A DNA stretch of 64,000 bases from Pelagimonas varians (GTDB taxonomy: Bacteria > Pseudomonadota > Alphaproteobacteria > Rhodobacterales > Rhodobacteraceae), in the NCBI RefSeq assembly GCF_003208435.1, contig NZ_QKMF01000004.1:1-64000 (forward strand). The letters are read 5' to 3'. A program made the translations under genes and the position numbers. Under the pieces are notes generated by a model. The model had not been told where the DNA came from. It worked only from the letters and a program-made list of their open reading frames with translations, and ran no database searches. Positions 9,427-18,498 of the stretch are shown here, piece by piece (position 1 is the first letter of the stretch; every line of letters begins with the position of its first letter).

Positions 9427-10734
9427 TTACAATGGGCGAACCTTGAGCAAGGTCACGCGGTTGTTGTGACGTTGCAGCACTTCAAATCGGAAGTTATGGA
9501 ACGAGAAAACCTGACCGGTCACAGGGATCATTTGCGCTTCGTGGATGACCAGCCCGGCGACGGTATTGGCTTCGTCATCGGGCAAAGGAAGGTCGGTTGC
9601 ACGGATGAAGTCGCGGATCGTCATCGCCCCTTCGATCAGGTAATCACCATCTTCAGCCTTGCGAATTTCCTGGGCCTCATCGGGATCAAATTCATCGGTG
9701 ATTTCGCCGACAATCTCTTCGAGGATGTCTTCAAGGGTGATCAATCCTTGCAACGATCCGTATTCATCGACCACCAAGGCAAAATGGGTGCGGCGGCGCA
9801 AGAACTGCCGCATTTGTTCATCCAGCGATGTGGTGTCAGGCACAAAATATGGCTTCATCGCCACATTGGTGACTTCGAATCCCTGCAAGGCCCCTTCGGA
9901 GGTGCCGACCTGATCGAGCAGTTTATACATTGCGCGCAGCAGGTCTTTTGCATGAACGACACCAACAATATTTTCGGGATCATTGCGAAATACGGGCAGA
10001 CGGGTGTGCGAGCTTTGTAAACACTGTTCCAAAATCGCCTGTGGCGCAGCATCTGCGTCAATCATTTCGATGCCCGACCTGTGCAGCATGATTTCCTCAA
10101 CCATACGGTCACCCAAATCAAGCGCGCCCAAAATCCGGTCGCGATCTTCTTTTTCGACCACACCTTCGGAATGCCCCAGTTGCAAGGCCCCGGCGATTTC
10201 TTCGCGAACCGCAAGGATGTGGCTGTCAGGATCGGTTTGAACCCCGAACAGCCGCAAGACACCGCGCACCAAAAGCCGAACGGCAGAGACCATCGGCGCA
10301 AAGAGCCGCACAACGATGCTGATGGGGCCGGCCACCCGCGCGGCTGCGGTTTCTGGGTTGGTGATTGCATAGGTCTTGGGCAGAACCTCGGCAAAGATCA
10401 GCACCAAAAGGGTCATAACCAATGTCGCAATAACAACGCCGCTTTCACCAAAGGCACCGGTGAACAAGGCTGTCGCCATTGAGGTCGCCAAAATGTTCAC
10501 AAGGTTGTTGCCCAAAAGGACAGAACCGATCAGTCGCTCATTGTCTTCGGTAATCTCCAGTGCCTTGGACGCGCCCTCTGACCCTTTGTCTTGGGCAGCG
10601 CGCAATTTCCCGCGCGACGCCGCGGTCAAGGCTGTTTCAGAGCCCGAGAAAAACGCCGACAAGGTCAGCAATGCCAAAATTGACAAGGATGTGATCCAAA
10701 AAGCGGTGTCTATCACGCTGGGTTCGGCTTCCAT
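9427..10734 (-). CDS. HlyC/CorC-family (CNNM) membrane protein with CBS domains
   Basis: 435 residues. The N-terminal 180 residues form a CNNM/DUF21 membrane domain with about four hydrophobic segments (SLSILALLTLSAFFSGSETAL and GSVLLGNNLVNILATSMAT, among others). About 205-335 is a CBS-domain pair containing DRILGALDLGDRMVEEIM and LVVDEYGSLQGLITLEDILEEIVGEI. The last 80 residues are the CorC_HlyC domain (EGAMTIRDF to the C-terminus). The family is linked to magnesium/cobalt resistance and transport. It is divergent from the metallophosphoesterase gene with 70 bases between start codons. The early literature name hemolysin C-like is misleading and no hemolytic role should be assumed. Confidence 0.92.
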   Translation of the reverse strand: MEAEPSVIDTAFWITSLSILALLTLSAFFSGSETALTAASRGKLRAAQDKGSEGASKALEITEDNERLIGSVLLGNNLVNILATSMATALFTGAFGESGVVIATLVMTLLVLIFAEVLPKTYAITNPETAAARVAGPISIVVRLFAPMVSAVRLLVRGVLRLFGVQTDPDSHILAVREEIAGALQLGHSEGVVEKEDRDRILGALDLGDRMVEEIMLHRSGIEMIDADAAPQAILEQCLQSSHTRLPVFRNDPENIVGVVHAKDLLRAMYKLLDQVGTSEGALQGFEVTNVAMKPYFVPDTTSLDEQMRQFLRRRTHFALVVDEYGSLQGLITLEDILEEIVGEITDEFDPDEAQEIRKAEDGDYLIEGAMTIRDFIRATDLPLPDDEANTVAGLVIHEAQMIPVTGQVFSFHNFRFEVLQRHNNRVTLLKVRPL

Positions 10735-10804
10735 GAGGCGGGCATTCCTTTATGTTTGGATGTGTTATGGGCCTGCGAGGGGTCTCATTCAAGAGGGGAC
10801 GATC

Positions 10805-11635
10805 ATGGCCGCAATTCGGGTGAAGCATCTGTTTGACAGTCCAGAGCCGGTTCTGGTCTTTGGCGGACCGTATTCAAACCTGCAAGCTACACAGGCCATG
10901 CGGGCCGTGGCCACGCAGTTGGGCATTCCGGCAGATCGGTGCATTTGCACCGGTGATGTGGTGGCCTATTGCGCAAACCCTGTTGAAACGGTGCGTGAAA
11001 TTCGCGACTGGGGCTGCGCTGTGCTGGCCGGAAATTGCGAAAAGCAGCTGGCGGAAGAGGCGGATGACTGTGGCTGCGGTTTTGGCAGCGGTACAACCTG
11101 TGATCGGCTTTCGGCCAGTTGGTATGCATTTGCGTCGGCGGCATTGGACGCAGAGGCGCGCACCTGGATGCGTGAATTGCCGGATGTTTTGACGTTCGGG
11201 CATGGTTCAGAGCGGGTGTTGGCCCTGCATGGCGGTCTGACAGACATCAGCCGGTTTTTGTGGCCAACGTCCCCTAACGCCGCGTTTTCGGAAGAGCTAA
11301 GTGCTGTGAGGAGGCAGTTGCAACAAGGCCAAAGCGGGGGCCGGATCACGCAGGTTGTGGCGGGACACTGCGGCATGGTGTTTGACCGCAACATGGATGG
11401 AATGCGCTGGAGCAATGCCGGAGCCATTGGGATGCCGCCAAATGATGGCACCCCTGCGACCCGCTACATGATCCTAGAAGGTGGGAATGTCAGTTTTAAC
11501 CGGTTGAACTATGACCACAATGCTGCAGCCCAAGCGATGGAAACGGCAGGTTTAACCCAAGGGTATCATCTGGCTTTGCGCAATGGTGATTGGCCATCGG
11601 AAGACGTTTTACCAGCGGAGCTGCGGCGTCAATGA
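10805..11635 (+). CDS. Metallophosphoesterase family protein
   Basis: 276 residues from the ATG at 10805 with GAGGGGA upstream. A much longer in-frame extension (from 10376) exists but runs antisense through the neighbouring gene and is rejected. Motifs fit the calcineurin-like phosphoesterase fold: FGGPYSNLQA near the start (where many members have GDxHG), ICTGDVVAYCANPVETV, LAGNCEK, LALHGG and VVAGHCGM. The first metal motif is altered (FGGPYSN in place of SDIHGN), while the GD, GNC(H), HG and GHC(H) positions remain. Members of this group act on phosphoesters such as nucleotides or phosphoproteins; the substrate here is unknown. Confidence 0.8.
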   Translation: MAAIRVKHLFDSPEPVLVFGGPYSNLQATQAMRAVATQLGIPADRCICTGDVVAYCANPVETVREIRDWGCAVLAGNCEKQLAEEADDCGCGFGSGTTCDRLSASWYAFASAALDAEARTWMRELPDVLTFGHGSERVLALHGGLTDISRFLWPTSPNAAFSEELSAVRRQLQQGQSGGRITQVVAGHCGMVFDRNMDGMRWSNAGAIGMPPNDGTPATRYMILEGGNVSFNRLNYDHNAAAQAMETAGLTQGYHLALRNGDWPSEDVLPAELRRQ

Positions 11636-11711
11636 TCGCGGAATTTGGACAAAGCCGCGCAGCAGTTTAGCGCCAGCAGAGCGATTTTTCGTCGAAAAAT
11701 CGTGCCAGCGT

Positions 11712-12638
11712 TTAATCATCGGCCATGGGGTGATGTTGCAAGACCAGCTCTTTGAGGCGTTCTTCGAGGACGTGGGTGTAGATCTCTGTGGTCGCCACAT
11801 CCGCATGCCCCAAGAGCGTTTGGATAGATCGCAGATCGGCCCCGTTTGCCAGTAAATGCGTGGCAAAGGCGTGCCGCAATGTGTGCGGTGTCACGCTGGC
11901 GGGGGATACACCAGCATCCACCGCAAACTCTTTTATTAGCATGTAAAAAGCATGCCGCGTCAGATGGCCTGATTTCCCGCGTGACGGGAACAAAAATGTT
12001 GATGCAGGTTTGCCTTTGGTTTGTGCCAGATCATCGTGTTTATCGCGGGCAACTACCCATTCCACCAAAGCCATCCGGGCAGGCGCAGACAAAGGCACCA
12101 TCCGTTCTTTGCCTCCCTTACCGCGCACCAGTAGCATCTTTGGATCGCCGCGCGCGGCCGAGATAGGCAGTGAGACCAGTTCGGTGACCCGCATACCCGT
12201 CGCATAAAGCACCTGCATCAGGCAGGTGTTGCGAAGCCGGTCAGCAAGCGAACGCCCGTGGGCGCTTGCCGCGATCAAAAGGCGATCTACCTCGTCCGTG
12301 GACAGGGTTTTGGGAAGGCGTTTGTCGCGGCCCGGCCCTGAGATTTGCACCGCTGGATTATCTTGCCGAAGCCCTTCTTCAAATGCAAACCGGTAGAGCT
12401 GTTTGACCGCAGATAGCCGGCGTGCACGCGTTGCCTTGGACAGGCCTTGCGTGTCGCAATAGATCATATAGCCTTCGACATCGGTCCGTTGAGCCGAACT
12501 GAAATCATGCCCTTGATCGCCCAGCCAATCCGAGAAATGGTCCAAATCCCGTTGGTAAGCTGCCAGCGTATTGGCTGCAGCACCGCGTTCGGCGGCAATC
12601 GCATCTAGAAAGCTCGAAGTCCAACGCGTTGTGGTCAT
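11712..12638 (-). CDS. xerD: Tyrosine recombinase XerD
   Basis: 308 residues, the normal length. The N-terminal SAM-like core-binding domain (about 1-90) precedes the catalytic domain. The catalytic set can be placed: Arg150 (GMRVTEL), Lys174 (GKGGKERMVPL), His252 and Arg255 (PHTLRHAFATHL), His278 (LGHADV) and the nucleophile Tyr287 (EIYTHV). With XerC it resolves chromosome dimers at dif during division. Its start overlaps the stop of the upstream secreted-protein gene by 4 bases (ATGA), so the two are translationally coupled. XerD rather than XerC is chosen from overall similarity to alphaproteobacterial XerD; no dif site was sought. Confidence 0.9.
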   Translation of the reverse strand: MTTTRWTSSFLDAIAAERGAAANTLAAYQRDLDHFSDWLGDQGHDFSSAQRTDVEGYMIYCDTQGLSKATRARRLSAVKQLYRFAFEEGLRQDNPAVQISGPGRDKRLPKTLSTDEVDRLLIAASAHGRSLADRLRNTCLMQVLYATGMRVTELVSLPISAARGDPKMLLVRGKGGKERMVPLSAPARMALVEWVVARDKHDDLAQTKGKPASTFLFPSRGKSGHLTRHAFYMLIKEFAVDAGVSPASVTPHTLRHAFATHLLANGADLRSIQTLLGHADVATTEIYTHVLEERLKELVLQHHPMADD

Positions 12639-14119
12639 TGCCGCGCCCTTTCGGCCCCAAGCAAGACGAGCTGTAGGGCAGAGCGGCGGGCGGTATCCTC
12701 TAACCCGAGGGTGCGAAAAGTGGCCAAAGCATCGGTTAAATCTTGACTGTTGCCTTGGGCTCCGCTGGCAAAAAGGGCCATGGAGCGCAATATAACTTCG
12801 CCAAGGCGGCCTTGGTCAAGCTGGTCCTTTAGAGCCGCTGGCATTTCGGCATCCCCGAAACCCAAAGCCACAGGCCCGACATGCGGCAGGTCTGGCAAAT
12901 CAATGACGCCGGGGTCTTCGCCGCGCGCCAGGGCGGTCAAAAACCGGATTTCGGCGGTGTCTTGACCTGTGCGGCGGGACAGTTCTTCAAAGTTCGGTGA
13001 TAAAAAGGCGGCGCGGATTGCAGTGCTTTCGGCGCGCCCCTTGAGCGATTCATAGGGGAGCTGGGCGGCGAACAGTTCGGCAAATGGCACAAGCAATCTA
13101 GCGCTGCGCATTTGTGGCCAAATTTCCTGCAAAGTCTGCCCTATGGCGTCCGGCGTACCGCGCTCCAATGCCAGTTCAAAATTCTGCAAGGCCTGCACCC
13201 GGTCCCATACGCCGCCAGAAGCAGCGGCCTGGCGGCGGGTATAAAGCCCCAACAAACGGTTGGCGGGAAGGCTGCCATTGCGGGCCAATCGTTCGGCGGC
13301 TTCAATTTGCGCGCGCCATCCGTTGTCGCCGCCTAAATCCAAAACAGAAAACGGCAGCGGCAGCGGTGCGGTTGGTAACGGTTCCCCCAAGGCTTCGAAC
13401 AGGCGAAATTCGAGCGGGGTAGGCCGAACGGGCGGCAAGAGCGTCGGACTGGATTCGTGCAGTTCCGGGTCCAGGAAGCGGGCCAGAAGATCCGCATCTC
13501 TGCTGCTCAATTCGCCAAGGGTTTCCGCGCTGCGCAAGATCAATACAGCCCGATTCCAATCGCCGCTTTGGGCGGTGCAATAAATGCGCAGCGCAAAATC
13601 GTTAGATAGGCGCGGGCGGGTAAGCAACGCTTTGCAAACCGGATCCGGGCGGCCCACCAACAGGTTCAGGTCCGCCCATTTTGAGAACAGCTGCGGGATT
13701 TCGACGCCGACAATATCCAGCAAGGCAAGCGATTCATCAACCGCGCCGGTTTTCATCAGCCAATCAAGCCGGTTGGTCAAATGGGTCACGCCTTCTGATC
13801 CCGCTTTGGGGGGATCAGCTTCGGCCAGCATCAAAGTCCGCATCAAAGTGCGCAGGGCCGGGACCGGTTGATCTACTGCCCGGATCAAATCACCAAGTGT
13901 TTTGGGATTTGAGCCAAGCCAGATTGTGGCTGGCAATCCGGTTCGGGACGACGGGAGCAAGCCAACCGCACCGGGATCCGGTGCGTCCAACGGGCTTGAT
14001 TCGATCTGCGGTGGCAAAGCGTTTTGCGAAATCGGCGCGTTTTGTGCAACCGATGCAGTCTGAGCTGCCGCAACCGCCGGAACCCAAAATAAAGCGCAGA
14101 GAAGTGTTTTAATTTGCAT
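12635..14119 (-). CDS. Secreted protein of unknown function, helical-repeat rich
   Basis: 494 residues from the ATG at 14119. The N-terminus MQIKTLLCALFWVPAVAAAQ is a typical Sec signal peptide with cleavage near AAAQ. The rest is rich in Leu, Ala and Arg, with regularly spaced helices (for example LTNRLDWLMKTGAVDESLALL and IEAAERLARNGSLPANRLLGLY), which suggests a TPR- or Sel1-like alpha solenoid in the periplasm. I recognise no enzyme motif. It lies between a 49-residue membrane protein (overlapping at its start) and xerD (overlapping at its end), forming a tight three-gene unit. Function unknown. Confidence 0.8.
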   Translation of the reverse strand: MQIKTLLCALFWVPAVAAAQTASVAQNAPISQNALPPQIESSPLDAPDPGAVGLLPSSRTGLPATIWLGSNPKTLGDLIRAVDQPVPALRTLMRTLMLAEADPPKAGSEGVTHLTNRLDWLMKTGAVDESLALLDIVGVEIPQLFSKWADLNLLVGRPDPVCKALLTRPRLSNDFALRIYCTAQSGDWNRAVLILRSAETLGELSSRDADLLARFLDPELHESSPTLLPPVRPTPLEFRLFEALGEPLPTAPLPLPFSVLDLGGDNGWRAQIEAAERLARNGSLPANRLLGLYTRRQAAASGGVWDRVQALQNFELALERGTPDAIGQTLQEIWPQMRSARLLVPFAELFAAQLPYESLKGRAESTAIRAAFLSPNFEELSRRTGQDTAEIRFLTALARGEDPGVIDLPDLPHVGPVALGFGDAEMPAALKDQLDQGRLGEVILRSMALFASGAQGNSQDLTDALATFRTLGLEDTARRSALQLVLLGAERARQ

Positions 14120-14258
14120 CCAGCTCAACAGGTATATGGATTTCAGTTTGTGGTGGGCTAAAATCAGCCCCAAAGAATGGCCCGATATAGGCATATGCCG
14201 CCAGCGCCAATGCGCCCAGCAGTGCCAATATGAACAGCCATTTTATGATGCGCCCCAT
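14109..14258 (-). CDS. 49-residue single-pass membrane protein
   Basis: Translates from the ATG at 14258 to TAA at 14109 as 49 residues beginning MGRIIKWLFILALLGALALA. There is one membrane segment (about 7-27), then a short outward tail with FGADFSPPQTE and an acidic end. AGGGAAAG lies about 9 bases upstream of the start. The stop overlaps the start of the next gene by 11 bases, which supports real translation. It is too short to assign by homology. It may help insert or anchor the secreted protein encoded next to it; that is inference. Confidence 0.6.
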   Translation of the reverse strand: MGRIIKWLFILALLGALALAAYAYIGPFFGADFSPPQTEIHIPVELDAN

Positions 14259-14355
14259 ACGTATGCTTTCCCTGCTGCGTCTTTTTTCGAACTTATACCT
14301 AGCCTTTTTGGCTGGTTCACGTCATTCACGCAACGAAATAAGGAATGAGCGAGAG

Positions 14356-14928
14356 ATGGCCGAGGAGCAACCCCACAATCACGTTATCTTGCACAAGACG
14401 ATCGTTCTTGTGGGCATGATGGGCGCTGGCAAAACCGCTGTTGGCCGTACTCTGGCTGCGCAACTCGGGGTGGACTTCCTCGATTCCGATCATGAAATCG
14501 AAATCGCCGCAGATCGCAGTATTGCCGAGATTTTTTCCCGAGACGGAGAAGCATTCTTTCGTGAGAAAGAAAGTCAGGTGATCGAACGCCTGCTTGAGGG
14601 AACGCCCGGTGTTCTGTCAACAGGTGGCGGAGCGTTTTTGGCACCGCGCAACCGCGAGATGATTACCGCAAAAGGCGTGTCGATCTGGTTGGATGCGGGC
14701 CTTGAGGTGCTGTGGGAACGCGTGCGTCACAAAAATACCCGGCCTTTGCTGCAAACTTCTGATCCTAAGGCGACACTGGCCGGCATCTATGAAGCGCGGG
14801 TGCCGATATATGCCATGGCGGATGTTTCGGTGGCGTCAGGGTCAAATACTTCGCTAGAGGAAATGGGCGCGCGGGTGCAACAAGAATTGCTGGCACAGCG
14901 TCCGGACGTTTTGGAGGCAGTGACATGA
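14356..14928 (+). CDS. aroK: Shikimate kinase
   Basis: 190 residues from the ATG at 14356 (MAEEQPHNH), with a purine-rich GAGCGAGAG upstream. It phosphorylates shikimate at O3 in aromatic amino acid synthesis. The P-loop GMMGAGKTAVGRTLA is at about 20-33, then the substrate-binding DSDHEIE and FRExE region, the GGGAFL motif and the lid Arg in NTRPLLQ. The last codon overlaps aroB (ATGATG junction at 14925), a standard aroK-aroB pair. Confidence 0.95.
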   Translation: MAEEQPHNHVILHKTIVLVGMMGAGKTAVGRTLAAQLGVDFLDSDHEIEIAADRSIAEIFSRDGEAFFREKESQVIERLLEGTPGVLSTGGGAFLAPRNREMITAKGVSIWLDAGLEVLWERVRHKNTRPLLQTSDPKATLAGIYEARVPIYAMADVSVASGSNTSLEEMGARVQQELLAQRPDVLEAVT

Positions 14929-16031
14929 TGGAAGTTGTTGAAGTCCCGCTAGAGGGCCGCGAATACCAAGTGCGGATCGGGCAGGGCCTGTTGCAAGACG
15001 CAGGGGCGCATATAGCCCCGCTTTTGGCCCGCAAACGCGTTGCGATTGTGACAGATGAAAATGTCGAGGCTTTGCATCTTGAAACCCTGACCCGCGCGCT
15101 TGAGGCCGAGGGGATCGAACATGTTTCAATGAGCCTGCCAGCCGGTGAGGCGACCAAAAGCTGGCCGCATTTCACCCGGACGGTGGAATGGCTGCTTGAG
15201 CAAAAGATTGAGCGCCGCGATGTGGTTGTGGCACTTGGCGGCGGTGTGATCGGGGATCTGGTCGGCTTTGCTGCGGCTGTTTTGCGGCGGGGCGTGCGGT
15301 TCGTGCAAATTCCCACCAGTCTGTTGGCACAGGTCGACAGTTCGGTTGGCGGTAAAACCGGAATAAACGCTCCGCAAGGCAAGAATCTGATTGGATCGTT
15401 TCATCAACCGTCACTGGTGCTGGCAGACATCGATGTTCTGGGCACTTTGACCAAACGAGACTATCTGGCTGGCTATGGTGAAGTTGCGAAATACGGTCTG
15501 CTTGGCGATGCGGGTTTCTTTGAGTGGCTGGAACAAAATGGCGAACGTGCGGCGGCCGGAGACGCTGATGCGCGAATCTACGCGGTCAAACGGTCTGTCC
15601 AGATGAAGGCCGAAATTGTATTGCGTGATGAAACTGAACAAGGCGATCGCGCGCTTTTGAACTTGGGGCACACCTTTTGCCACGCTCTAGAGGCCGCGAC
15701 CGGATTTTCAGACCGCTTGTTGCACGGTGAGGGCGTCGCTATTGGATGCGCTCTGGCGTTTGAGCTGTCTTCGCGTTTGGGTTTGTGTAGTCAAGAAGAC
15801 CCTAGCCGTGTGCGCGCGCACCTCAAAACCATGGGGATGAAATGTGATCTGTCCGACATTCCCGGCGACCTGCCAACTGCAGATGTTTTGTTGGACTTAA
15901 TGGGGCAGGACAAGAAAGTTGTCGATGGTCAGCTGCGGTTTATTCTGGCGCGCGGCATCGGTGAAAGCTTTGTCACCTCTGATGTGCCCAGCGATAAGGT
16001 TTTGACATTGCTGAAAGATCAATTGCGCTGA
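14925..16031 (+). CDS. aroB: 3-dehydroquinate synthase
   Basis: 368 residues, the usual size. It converts DAHP to 3-dehydroquinate using NAD and a divalent metal. The NAD-binding motif ALGGGVIGDLVGFAAA and the metal-site residues in GYGEVAKYGLL, LNLGHTFCHALE and LLHGEGVAIG are present. It overlaps the end of aroK by 4 bases and is translationally coupled to it. A shared hairpin terminator separates it from ssb. Confidence 0.96.
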   Translation: MMEVVEVPLEGREYQVRIGQGLLQDAGAHIAPLLARKRVAIVTDENVEALHLETLTRALEAEGIEHVSMSLPAGEATKSWPHFTRTVEWLLEQKIERRDVVVALGGGVIGDLVGFAAAVLRRGVRFVQIPTSLLAQVDSSVGGKTGINAPQGKNLIGSFHQPSLVLADIDVLGTLTKRDYLAGYGEVAKYGLLGDAGFFEWLEQNGERAAAGDADARIYAVKRSVQMKAEIVLRDETEQGDRALLNLGHTFCHALEAATGFSDRLLHGEGVAIGCALAFELSSRLGLCSQEDPSRVRAHLKTMGMKCDLSDIPGDLPTADVLLDLMGQDKKVVDGQLRFILARGIGESFVTSDVPSDKVLTLLKDQLR

Positions 16032-16067
16032 CCTTTCGGTATCATTTCGGATAACGATACAGTCAAA

Positions 16068-16093
16068 AAAGGCCGGCATTGACGCCGGCCTTT
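16068..16093. terminator. Bidirectional terminator between aroB and ssb
   Basis: AAAGGCCGGC-ATTGAC-GCCGGCCTTT hairpin with an A-run on the left and T-rich sequence on the right. It can stop aroB transcription on the plus strand and ssb transcription on the minus strand. Confidence 0.85.
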
Positions 16094-16098
16094 GGTTT

Positions 16099-16647
16099 TT
16101 AGAATGGAATTTCGTCGTCGATGTCGCGCGCTGGTGGGCGAGACTGGCCCTGACCTCCGCCGCTGGCCCCGCCGCCGCCACCTTGACCGCCGCCATATCC
16201 GGGGTCGTCATAGCCGCCACCTTGACCGCCGCCGTAGTCCCCGCCGCCGCCGCCATAGCCGCCACCTTGGCCGCCACCACCACCGCCGCCGCCATCGCGA
16301 CCGTCAAGCATCACTAAAGTACCGCTAAACCCTTGAAGGACAACTTCGGTCGAATAGCGGTCAGCGCCAGATTGATCTTGCCATTTGCGTGTCTGCAATT
16401 GGCCTTCAATATAGACCTTGGAGCCTTTGCGCAGGTATTGCTCCGCGACTCGAACCAAACCTTCTTGAAAGATCGCCACTGAATGCCATTCGGTTTTTTC
16501 GCGGCGCTCTCCGGTGCTCCGGTCTTTCCAGTTTTCCGAAGTGGCGATGCGCAGGTTACAGACCTTGCCGCCGTTCTGGAAACTGCGGACCTCAGGGTCT
16601 CGACCCAAATTTCCCACTAAGATCACTTTGTTAACAGAACCGGCCAT
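16099..16647 (-). CDS. ssb: Single-stranded DNA-binding protein
   Basis: 182 residues. The OB fold spans about 1-115 ([58 protein letters not shown]). It is followed by a glycine-rich linker of about 50 residues with repeated GGG, GGY and GQGG blocks. The conserved acidic tip DIDDEIPF binds partner proteins such as RecO, PriA and exonuclease I. AAGGAG lies 5 bases before the start. Confidence 0.97.
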   Translation of the reverse strand: MAGSVNKVILVGNLGRDPEVRSFQNGGKVCNLRIATSENWKDRSTGERREKTEWHSVAIFQEGLVRVAEQYLRKGSKVYIEGQLQTRKWQDQSGADRYSTEVVLQGFSGTLVMLDGRDGGGGGGGGQGGGYGGGGGDYGGGQGGGYDDPGYGGGQGGGGGASGGGQGQSRPPARDIDDEIPF

Positions 16648-16828
16648 GCTCTCTCCTTGCGCTTTTATGCGAATCTATCGGCAATTGTTCGCCGAACCTA
16701 TACCAGCGCTGGAGCAGAAACAAAGGGGCGGTAGGGAAGGTGCTGGCGATATGGCGAATTTCAGCTATATTGCGCGTAGTCGAGATGCCGGACCTGAGTT
16801 TGGCGATTTTTGTGGGCAGGGGGCTGTC

Positions 16829-17446
16829 ATGTCTAGTTTACGGTTTGGGGTGCTGTCAGCCCTTGCGATTGGCGTGATGGGGCAGGCCGCGATGGCCGAT
16901 GTTTTGTCGACCAAAAGCCGGGCGCGCTTGTTTAGCAGCCAGACAAGTGTTCTCGATAGTCGGGCATCCCAGCAGTACAATAACTCTATCCGTCTAAAAC
17001 CGCCCACTGTTATCACGCCGACAAAATATGGCGCACTTCCATCGGGCCCCGAAGGGGCCGTGCCGAAGTATCGCGGACGGTATAACGGACCCTATGCAGT
17101 CATGGCACGGGCTGCGGCGCGTAAACATGGTATCCCCGAGGACCTGTTTTTGCGCTTGGTCAAGCAAGAGTCCGGTTTCAATCCCAAAGCAAAATCGCAC
17201 GCTGGCGCAATTGGTCTGGCACAGTTGATGCCTGGAACGGCCAAGTCTATGGGGGTCGATCCCAAAGATCCGAAACAAAATCTGGATGGCGGCGCACGTT
17301 ACCTCAAAATTCAATACGTCAAATTCAAGTCCTGGCGTTTGGCTTTGGCGGCCTACAATGCGGGCCCAGGTGCGGTTTTGAAACACGGCGGCATTCCTCC
17401 GTACAAAGAAACCAAAAACTATGTCAAAAGGATCTGGGGCAGCTGA
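16829..17446 (+). CDS. Lytic transglycosylase (SLT/GEWL domain)
   Basis: 205 residues from the ATG at 16829; an in-frame extension back to 16514 overlaps ssb and is rejected. A signal peptide ([23 protein letters not shown]) exports it. The catalytic domain begins near [20 protein letters not shown] and has the catalytic Glu in [20 protein letters not shown], the LAQLMPGTA motif and [11 protein letters not shown], all classic family 1 lytic transglycosylase motifs. It cleaves peptidoglycan glycan strands to 1,6-anhydro ends, whose fragments NagZ (54793-55806) would process. Confidence 0.92.
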   Translation: MSSLRFGVLSALAIGVMGQAAMADVLSTKSRARLFSSQTSVLDSRASQQYNNSIRLKPPTVITPTKYGALPSGPEGAVPKYRGRYNGPYAVMARAAARKHGIPEDLFLRLVKQESGFNPKAKSHAGAIGLAQLMPGTAKSMGVDPKDPKQNLDGGARYLKIQYVKFKSWRLALAAYNAGPGAVLKHGGIPPYKETKNYVKRIWGS

Positions 17447-17522
17447 TTTTCAGTATGCTTTAGGCCTTGTTATTGGTTTTGGTCCATTTTGAATATCAGA
17501 AGATATTTGGGTTGGATGGTCG

Positions 17523-18473
17523 ATGCATAGGCAAATCGGATTCCGTGAAACTACACGGGTGCTGGCAGCCGCCGCATTTTGGATGTTGGTGTCATGGAAT
17601 CAGGCCTTGGCGCAGTCTTGTGAACTGCCTAGTCAGCTGTCTCGCTTGGTGGATTCTTTGGCAGCGCTGCCTGATGACGAAGGATCAATTTCTGTGCGCA
17701 CGGCCGCGCAAATCGCTTCATTGCTCGAAAACATCGATGATCAATCCTTGGTGGCTGACCTACGTGAAAATGGCTTGGTTAGCCTGTCTCGCCTTGTGGG
17801 GGATGTGACCAATGAGGCAGACCGAATTGCCACAAGCGTAGAAGTTTCGGATGCGCGCAGGCTGAACCTGATTTTGCGGGATTTGAACCAACAAACGCTC
17901 ATAGCCTGTGCACATGCAGGGGATGCCGTTTTTGAGCAATTTGAACAAGATAGCTATGACGGTTTTTCGTCAATTGCAGACTTGGACTGGCAGGCTGTCA
18001 ACGGTTTGCTGACCGAAAGTAAAACGGTTGGCATGGGCGTTTTGGTGACTTTGGTGGGGGGCGTGGTCGGGGTTTTGTACCTGATTGATAGTGGATATCG
18101 CATGGTTATGGCCCTGATGTACAACCGCAAAGCCTGTAGAATTCCGGTGACGTTGCGATTGGGCACTCAGACCTTTCAAGCGACCATCGTCACATTGGGG
18201 CGGGGCGGGTGCCGTGTGCATCCAACCGACCTTGACGAATTTGATGATCACCTTGCGCAAATGCGCCAAGTCCCGACGCTGTTTGACATTGATGGTTTTG
18301 TCATCGAGGCAAATATCAGCGCCATTTACGAAGACGTGTCGGACTTCAGATTTCGTCAAAACATCCATCTAAGGGCGCAAAAAACGCTTTTAAAACTGTC
18401 CACGATTTCGCCCTATTACGTGAAGAAAACCGGTAAAAAACCGACCAGTCAGGAAAAGCAATTGGCGCTCTAA
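17523..18473 (+). CDS. Signal-peptide membrane protein with C-terminal PilZ-like domain
   Basis: 316 residues. An N-terminal signal or anchor (LAAAAFWMLVSWNQALAQ) is followed by an acidic helical region of about 135 residues, then a membrane segment (VGMGVLVTLVGGVVGVLYLI, about 168-187) and a cytoplasmic tail of about 120 residues. The tail starts RKACRIPVTLRLG and contains IVTLGRGGCRVHP, which resembles the PilZ c-di-GMP pattern RxxxR...DxSxxG but lacks the Asp-x-Ser. c-di-GMP binding is therefore doubtful. The gene lies 76 bases after the lytic transglycosylase. A periplasmic sensor coupled to a PilZ-like output is plausible but unproven. Confidence 0.7.
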   Translation: MHRQIGFRETTRVLAAAAFWMLVSWNQALAQSCELPSQLSRLVDSLAALPDDEGSISVRTAAQIASLLENIDDQSLVADLRENGLVSLSRLVGDVTNEADRIATSVEVSDARRLNLILRDLNQQTLIACAHAGDAVFEQFEQDSYDGFSSIADLDWQAVNGLLTESKTVGMGVLVTLVGGVVGVLYLIDSGYRMVMALMYNRKACRIPVTLRLGTQTFQATIVTLGRGGCRVHPTDLDEFDDHLAQMRQVPTLFDIDGFVIEANISAIYEDVSDFRFRQNIHLRAQKTLLKLSTISPYYVKKTGKKPTSQEKQLAL

Positions 18474-18498
18474 ATGTGACTGGCCGGAACTGGGCCGT

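Noticed and set aside
10376-10804. N-terminal extension of the metallophosphoesterase
   Set aside because: Runs antisense through the start of the CorC/HlyC-type gene; the ATG at 10805 has a good binding site.
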